DNA of 10,513 nucleotides from Caryophanales bacterium UBA5632. GTDB lineage: Bacteria; Bacillota_I; Bacilli_A; Izemoplasmatales; Hujiaoplasmataceae. The stretch spans positions 5,194 through 15,706 of the forward strand of contig DIJY01000011.1 in the NCBI GenBank assembly GCA_002421405.1, in the 5' to 3' direction. The translations under genes were made by a program, and so were the position numbers. This document shows, piece after piece, positions 5,507 through 10,513 of the stretch. Each line of letters begins with the position of its first letter. Within the stretch, counting starts at the first letter, position 1. Under the pieces are notes generated by a model. That model ran no database searches, had not been told where the DNA came from, and was given only the letters and a program-made list of their open reading frames with translations.

Positions 5507-7990
5507 TTACTCACCTCCTAAAACAACATAAGAGGTTGCCAAAACCGGGGTTGTACCAACCATTTCGGTACTGTCGCCATAATTGATAATGATTTGAACA
5601 CCGTTTGAATAAGTGTTGCGAATTAAACCAGAGGCTAAAACTTCACGATTAGTCCAAGTCGCACCAATGACTTCTTTTAAGGCACCGTTCACCGAGAAAT
5701 AGATTTCTTCAATTAATTCTTCATAAAGTGCATATTCTGTCGAATAATAAATGGATGAATTGGTATCGGTTAATACATAAGACGGTTTTTGCGTCAAAAT
5801 GAAGGATGGATATAGATTATAATCAACCATTCTCAAGACATCATGGGTGGTGTAGAATGAGAAGTTTGCGTAAATTGCATACATCTCCATTGTGTTTTGC
5901 AATAAGATTTGTAAGAACGGAACCGTATCGGTTTCAATCAAATATTGTGTTGTATAAACATCCATTTGCAAATAACGATCGGTGTACTTATAGAGATAGC
6001 TATTCGGTTTCGTTAAGTTGAGTAAGGCTTCGCCATCGTATGCCGCAAATGCTTCTCTAAAAAGTTCAATCGCTTGAGTTCTCGTTGTTCCCGATCCCGT
6101 ATAATCAGTAATCAGATTCGATGTCATACCACTGACAGTCAAGGAGTCGACGCCCATGTTTAAGAATGTTTTCGATTGACGGTCAAGCCATTCAACACTT
6201 TTGATGGGTCTTGCATAATAGAAAACCGAAATCATCTCATTATAGGTTAAGACGCGTCCATACCATCCTGCCGGATGTTTAGTCGCATTTCGATATAATG
6301 AGATTTGTTCTTCATTGATGTTGAAGTAATCTTGATAGAATGAAAGATCGATGCCTAATTCTTGCATCTCTTCAATTGCTTTACGATATGCCGATTTTGA
6401 TCCAATCGCACCCGAGAAAACCGTTTTTGAAGGATTGCCGAGGGTGATTCCTTCTTTTTGCCAGCCAAGCATGCCTGAAGAAATGTTTTCAATCCCCTTG
6501 GAAGAAACATCTTTTAAGATCTCCACAACATTTTTAGCCGAAGTAGCAACCATGGTATTATAGCCAACAATCGAATTTTCGGAATCGGCCATGAGGAAGT
6601 CTAAACGAATTCCAATGTTTTCCATCACCGAATTTTTGAGAGCTAGTTCTTCTTGTTCTATTAAATAGTCTTTATATTTTAAGGCCATCCCAACGTAATT
6701 AGCTGGGTACCCATCCGTTGATCCGTCTCCTGATAAAAAGTTATAATTCATGACGATATCAAAGTGATTGATGTCATCCCAAATGGAAGGAACGGGATTA
6801 TCGCCATCGAGGGTATAGAGTTTATTATAAGAAAAATTGTAGTTGAAGTTCGCATGAGTTGAATTGTACTTGTATATATTTTCTTCCGGAATCGAAATAA
6901 TTGACATATATTCGGCACCACTCGTTGCATATGCGACAAAAGCCGCTTGGTTATTTCCATGTGAAATACCATATACTGGAATCGAAGCCGTTTTAAATGG
7001 AACGTAAGCGCCACCGGTCGTACGGTAGTTTTGATAATTTTGGGAAGCATCATCCCCAAAAACGTAAGCTTTATATGCCTTTAATGATACGGAATTGTCA
7101 CGGAATCGAATTAAAGCACCGGTTCCATCTGGAACAAATGCATATCCGCCAATCATGGGTTGTTGAATCTCTTGAACGGTATAATCTGCGGTTTCTGTGA
7201 GGGTGGCATCGACTGCTGTGTAAACGGTATTCACTCCACCTACTGCACCCATATAGTTCGCAATCCCAATGTTAGAAAGAAATTTCGTTGCAGTACCCGT
7301 AATATTTTCATTCAGAATCTCTAATTTAAAACCATCTTCAGAAAGATAGATATCAGCGATAATTTGTAAATCAAGATCCTTGCTGACACCTAGATTCGTC
7401 GCATTGACTGTAAAACGCCAATGCGTTGAATCGCCATTCACTTTTGCTAATTTCGAAGTAACTTTGTAGAGTGAAGTCTTCAAATAACTTGAATAAACCG
7501 TGCTTTGAGAGAAGATTTGATCGCTTGCCCCTTTAGAATAATAGTTAAAGTAAATCAATGAATTCGCTTGTAATGGTCCGGTTGTTGTTCCTGTTAAAGA
7601 GTCAATCGCCGCATCACACTTATCTTGAAATTCACCGAATGAAATATCGCCATCTTTATAGTCTCTTAACGCGCCTTTGCAAGCGGTGCTTTGCGTTGCT
7701 TTTGTTACGTTTGGATCAACGTCGAGCCCTGTCTTCCAAGTATATCCATTTCGTTTATCAAAAACCGCTAAAACATCGCGTTGTTCTTGCCAGTAAAATT
7801 TATAAGTATCGTTTTCAGAAAGCAAAGCATAGCCGCCTTCATCAAAATCAATGACAGGGATTTCATCTAATGTATCTGGATTCACATCCGTGTCACGGCC
7901 AGTCGTAACATAGGCAGCGTGCAAAATAATAGGGGTCAATGTCGCAACAAAAGCAACCATTAATAAAATTAGTTTTTTAACCGATAACAT
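5507..7990 (-). CDS. Exported DUF5696-like protein, possible glycosidase fold
   Basis: An 827-residue protein with a clear signal peptide (positive MLSVKK, hydrophobic 7-24, cleavage near LHAA 23-26). There is no lipobox cysteine and no other obvious membrane helix, so it is probably released or loosely held outside. Residues about 45-440 are rich in beta-strands, resembling the N-terminal sandwich of many polysaccharide enzymes. Residues about 455-730 alternate strand and helix like a (beta/alpha) barrel: IGIRLDFLMAD (459-469), NISSGMLGW (502-510), DLSFYQDYFN (548-557), SLTVSGM (616-622) and EALLNL (654-659). The C-terminus (760-827) looks like a small beta-domain. Overall pattern and neighbourhood match what I recall of DUF5696 proteins, which lie beside ABC sugar permeases in Firmicutes. 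An insertion around 100-135 holds the pair Cys104/Cys125. The gene overlaps the YIP1 gene by 14 nt and uses AAGGAGG 9 nt before its ATG. Enzymatic activity is inference. Confidence 0.68.
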   Translation of the reverse strand: MLSVKKLILLMVAFVATLTPIILHAAYVTTGRDTDVNPDTLDEIPVIDFDEGGYALLSENDTYKFYWQEQRDVLAVFDKRNGYTWKTGLDVDPNVTKATQSTACKGALRDYKDGDISFGEFQDKCDAAIDSLTGTTTGPLQANSLIYFNYYSKGASDQIFSQSTVYSSYLKTSLYKVTSKLAKVNGDSTHWRFTVNATNLGVSKDLDLQIIADIYLSEDGFKLEILNENITGTATKFLSNIGIANYMGAVGGVNTVYTAVDATLTETADYTVQEIQQPMIGGYAFVPDGTGALIRFRDNSVSLKAYKAYVFGDDASQNYQNYRTTGGAYVPFKTASIPVYGISHGNNQAAFVAYATSGAEYMSIISIPEENIYKYNSTHANFNYNFSYNKLYTLDGDNPVPSIWDDINHFDIVMNYNFLSGDGSTDGYPANYVGMALKYKDYLIEQEELALKNSVMENIGIRLDFLMADSENSIVGYNTMVATSAKNVVEILKDVSSKGIENISSGMLGWQKEGITLGNPSKTVFSGAIGSKSAYRKAIEEMQELGIDLSFYQDYFNINEEQISLYRNATKHPAGWYGRVLTYNEMISVFYYARPIKSVEWLDRQSKTFLNMGVDSLTVSGMTSNLITDYTGSGTTRTQAIELFREAFAAYDGEALLNLTKPNSYLYKYTDRYLQMDVYTTQYLIETDTVPFLQILLQNTMEMYAIYANFSFYTTHDVLRMVDYNLYPSFILTQKPSYVLTDTNSSIYYSTEYALYEELIEEIYFSVNGALKEVIGATWTNREVLASGLIRNTYSNGVQIIINYGDSTEMVGTTPVLATSYVVLGGE

Positions 7991-10040
7991 TGCGCCAGCC
8001 CTCCTTCAGAATTTCTTCAAAGAATACAAATACTTGCTTAATGGTCATTTGAATGAATGATAAAACAAGTAAGATTACAAGGATAAAGACAATGGTAAGC
8101 AAGATACTTTTGATGGTTTCGCCGAAAGTATAGTTTTGAATTTCGGCGACTGAAATAAAGATAAGTATCAATGTCCAAGCAACACCAATCACCATGATGG
8201 TGTTGAGTAAAAATAATTCATTGGTCGTCGCAACATAACTAAAGAGTGTTGAGAAAACCGAAGCAAGGATAAATGGGTAGAATGAATAAGCGACGCCTTT
8301 ATAGATTTGACCAACGGTTCCTTCGCCGTCTTGGATGGAAGTAATCATATAACTACAGACAATAAACAAACCAACCACGACCACGAAGCCTAAAATGATG
8401 GATCCTAAATCAAGATCTTTTAAATCGACAAACTGGAAGATAAATCCTTTGCCAGCGACAAATAAAAGATAGGATAAGAATGCAATTAATAAGATGAGTG
8501 TTGCGCCAAAATAGGATCCTTTGACTTTTCGCCTTAAGTAATAAAATGAATCATTTGGCTTTGTAGCAACATTCTTCATGTAAAGGATATCGTTGATCAA
8601 TCGAACATTTTTAACTTTGACGATTGTATTTCTGAGGCCGGTTAAGTAATGATACCGTTTATCGGTGGCTTTAATTGCGATTGATGCAATTAAGCCAAGA
8701 AAAGCAATGCCAATCATTAGCAACAAATATTCTTGGAGCCAGATATTTCTTAATTCCCAAAAAGCTTCAGAATACAATTCTCGATTACCGGCAATTTGGA
8801 AATGATAGGCTGCGAGTTTATACTCTTCTGTTTGTAAATAGTTTTTCGCAACGCCGTTATGCGCTAAAATCGATAATTGATTTAATTTTAGTACTTCAGT
8901 CCAAATCGCAATCGATTCATCGTAACGCGTTTCGTTATAATCATTAATCGCTTCATAGATCATTAAGGCATAATCAGTTGGAACGAAAGACTGTAAATAA
9001 CTGTTGCTCGAATCGGCCGTCCAAATGTGTCCGTTGTTATCAACTGTAATCGCCGACAGCGTTTTAAAAATCCCAGCAATCGCAAAGTCATAAGACCCAC
9101 CGAAGGTATATATGAATTCGCCATCATTGGTATAAACACCAATCCAACCTTCTTGATCTGCAGTGTAAATAATCCCGGCGTTATCCGTATAAATGTCAAT
9201 TAATTTAGTACTGGATAGGAAAATATCAGATAGCATGTTAGTTCCTTGTGTATTGTGTTTCTTTAAGTTTTCATTCTCACGCAAGGATGAAGATGATGAA
9301 TACACAATACCGCCATCGTCGATAAAAATTGAAGTGAAAACTGGCGGAGTAAAGTTCAATCCTAAATCAGCCAATTGTTCGTCACTATAGATGAATTGTT
9401 GGAATTGTTCACGCCAGTTCAGTCTAACTTTGTTGGCAGAGAAGAATCCAAGAAAATCACCGGTATTCGAGAGTTGAACAACGCCATCGGACGACCCTTT
9501 TGAAACGATATACATAATTCCCGCTTTATCAACTGCTATTTTTTCGGGTTGGAATAAGAGCGTTTCGTACATGATGGAGTCCGGTTTTCCAAAGGTTTGG
9601 ACTAAATTGCCGGCCGCATCAAAGCGAAAAACCTTTCCTGCCGTTGGATCAGCGACATAAATATCGCCCTCATTAATATACGCTGAAGTATTCATAACAG
9701 CATAGATTCCTTGAGGATTAATCATTTCAGGATGTTTAATGTCCCAAAATGCTTTTGTTTGAGTGTTATAAACAACAATACGTTTATTGCCAGAATCGGC
9801 AATCAAGAGTTCATTTTGACTATTGAAAGTAATATCTTTCGGTGTAGATAACCCTAAGAAAGTAATGGTTTGCCCAGGCAAATAGGCATCTTGGGTTCGA
9901 ACGTATTCTTGATCATCGTCAAGCGCATAGGTATAGGTCGTTGAAGAGGATGCAGTGGTTTTAGGAATAAAAGCCATGATAGCGAATCCTAAGACCAAAG
10001 CTGACAACGACAAGACCATCAATTTTTTAATTAGTCTCAT
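7977..10040 (-). CDS. NHL beta-propeller, TPR-like and YIP1 membrane protein
   Basis: A 687-residue modular envelope protein. Residues 1-30 are a signal peptide or anchor (RLIKK, then a hydrophobic stretch, then TTASSS). Residues about 50-355 repeat the NHL pattern, for example GDIYVADPTAGKVFRFD (125-141), GIMYIVS (174-180), GIIYTADQEG (289-298) and GHIWTADSSNSYLQSF (337-352), forming an outward-facing propeller. Residues about 355-430 look like one or two TPR helical hairpins. A helix at 438-456 crosses the membrane, and about 500-675 forms a YIP1-like bundle with roughly five helices. The start ATG 10040 has GGGGGAG just upstream, overlapping the stop of the preceding permease. The role is unknown: the propeller may bind a glycan or a partner protein while YIP1 anchors it near the permeases. 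Domain calls are by eye; the NHL part is clearest. Confidence 0.8.
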   Translation of the reverse strand: MRLIKKLMVLSLSALVLGFAIMAFIPKTTASSSTTYTYALDDDQEYVRTQDAYLPGQTITFLGLSTPKDITFNSQNELLIADSGNKRIVVYNTQTKAFWDIKHPEMINPQGIYAVMNTSAYINEGDIYVADPTAGKVFRFDAAGNLVQTFGKPDSIMYETLLFQPEKIAVDKAGIMYIVSKGSSDGVVQLSNTGDFLGFFSANKVRLNWREQFQQFIYSDEQLADLGLNFTPPVFTSIFIDDGGIVYSSSSSLRENENLKKHNTQGTNMLSDIFLSSTKLIDIYTDNAGIIYTADQEGWIGVYTNDGEFIYTFGGSYDFAIAGIFKTLSAITVDNNGHIWTADSSNSYLQSFVPTDYALMIYEAINDYNETRYDESIAIWTEVLKLNQLSILAHNGVAKNYLQTEEYKLAAYHFQIAGNRELYSEAFWELRNIWLQEYLLLMIGIAFLGLIASIAIKATDKRYHYLTGLRNTIVKVKNVRLINDILYMKNVATKPNDSFYYLRRKVKGSYFGATLILLIAFLSYLLFVAGKGFIFQFVDLKDLDLGSIILGFVVVVGLFIVCSYMITSIQDGEGTVGQIYKGVAYSFYPFILASVFSTLFSYVATTNELFLLNTIMVIGVAWTLILIFISVAEIQNYTFGETIKSILLTIVFILVILLVLSFIQMTIKQVFVFFEEILKEGWRNVIG

Positions 10041-10051
10041 AATGTCTCCCC

Positions 10052-10513
10052 CTATTTAATCCCTGAATGACTCATTGTATCCATCACGTTGCCTTGCATG
10101 ACGATAAAAATAATGAGGTTTGGTATAAACATAACTAACCCTGCCGCCGCAGCGATCCCGACACCAGCGGGTCCCGCAGTCGCGGCCGTTAGGGTGTTCA
10201 TATAGAAAGCAAAGGTTTTCTTGGTTTCATCAATGACATAAATATTGGACGATTCAGTCGTATTCCAAATGAATTGGAATGATAAAATTGCGACGGTTGC
10301 GAGCGCTGGTTTAACAAGCGGCCCCACTATTTTTGTGATGATGTGCCAATCGTTGGCACCATCAATCTTCGCCGCTTCAATCAATTCATCGGGAACTTGG
10401 TCGATAAACTGTTTGACCAAGAATAAACCAACCGGCATTGCTAAGTAAGGAATGATGTGTGCTCCAAATGAGTTGGTTAATCCTAAAGTTGTAACAACTA
10501 AATATCTTGGAAT
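10052..10513 (-). CDS. Carbohydrate ABC permease, MalG type, 3' part
   Basis: The last 153 residues of a second MalG-type permease; the frame is open to the window edge, so its start lies outside. An ATG at 10438 is internal: the residues before it, beginning IPRYLVV and ending IIPYLA, are the usual MalG sequence between helices 3 and 4. The EAA loop EAAKIDGANDWHIITK follows FIDQVPDEL, then a helix with FQFIWN and a final helix FIPNLIIFIVMQ. It ends with TAG 11 nt before the NHL-YIP1 gene. Its sequence differs clearly from the MalG at 3518-4528, so this is not a recent duplication. Its MalF partner is expected just upstream of the window. Confidence 0.93.
   Translation of the reverse strand: MPRYLVVTTLGLTNSFGAHIIPYLAMPVGLFLVKQFIDQVPDELIEAAKIDGANDWHIITKIVGPLVKPALATVAILSFQFIWNTTESSNIYVIDETKKTFAFYMNTLTAATAGPAGVGIAAAAGLVMFIPNLIIFIVMQGNVMDTMSHSGIK

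Noticed and set aside
6748..7059. Minus-strand open frame of 103 codons in another frame
   Set aside because: It is wholly inside the DUF5696-like gene, whose frame is continuous and protein-like throughout. The same applies to 8963-9199 inside the NHL-YIP1 gene.
7906..7990. Lipoprotein signal in the DUF5696-like protein
   Set aside because: There is no cysteine near the end of the signal peptide; the site resembles an ordinary signal peptidase site. The NHL-YIP1 protein likewise lacks a lipobox.
1..10513. CRISPR arrays, tRNA or rRNA genes, insertion sequences, long direct repeats
   Set aside because: None was seen on reading both strands; nearly all of the window is accounted for by protein-coding genes.

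Overview
The window is a gene-dense, low-G+C stretch (about 40% by eye) from a Firmicute or a Tenericutes-like bacterium. Every recognisable gene lies on the minus strand, so transcription runs from high to low coordinates. The genetic code is standard: tryptophan is read from TGG, and TGA ends a permease gene in a classic ATGA overlap at 4525-4528. This excludes the Mycoplasma/Spiroplasma code but fits Acholeplasma-, Izemoplasma- or Haloplasma-like lineages as well as other Bacilli or Erysipelotrichia. The placement rests on composition, Shine-Dalgarno (SD) style and gene content only.

In transcription order, the first block (10513 down to 3518) is one tightly packed operon that enters the window already in progress. 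It holds the end of a MalG-type ABC permease, a signal-peptide protein joining an NHL-like beta-propeller, a TPR-like segment and a YIP1-type membrane domain, a large exported DUF5696-like protein, and a complete MalF/MalG-type permease pair. Genes overlap by 4 or 14 nt or are 1 to 11 nt apart, and most ribosome binding sites lie inside the end of the preceding gene. This looks like a carbohydrate import locus with two permease sets and two uncharacterised envelope proteins. No solute-binding protein is visible here; it could lie upstream of the window.

The second block (about 3429 down to 1485) has its own candidate extended -10 promoter. It encodes a VTC-domain polyphosphate polymerase, a DUF4956 membrane protein and a short PucR/CdaR-type helix-turn-helix regulator. 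VTC and DUF4956 are a recurring bacterial pair.

The third block (1403 down to 270) is a single gene for a MalK/MsmK/UgpC-type ATPase, with a candidate promoter and a strong intrinsic terminator. It is the obvious energy source for the permeases but forms its own transcription unit, so it may be shared by several importers. Below the terminator, positions 1-182 hold the 5' end of another minus-strand gene of uncertain identity.

The part most likely to be undescribed is the module of NHL-TPR-YIP1, DUF5696 and two permease sets. The DUF5696-like protein has features suggesting a secreted glycosidase-like fold, which is inference from sequence pattern only.
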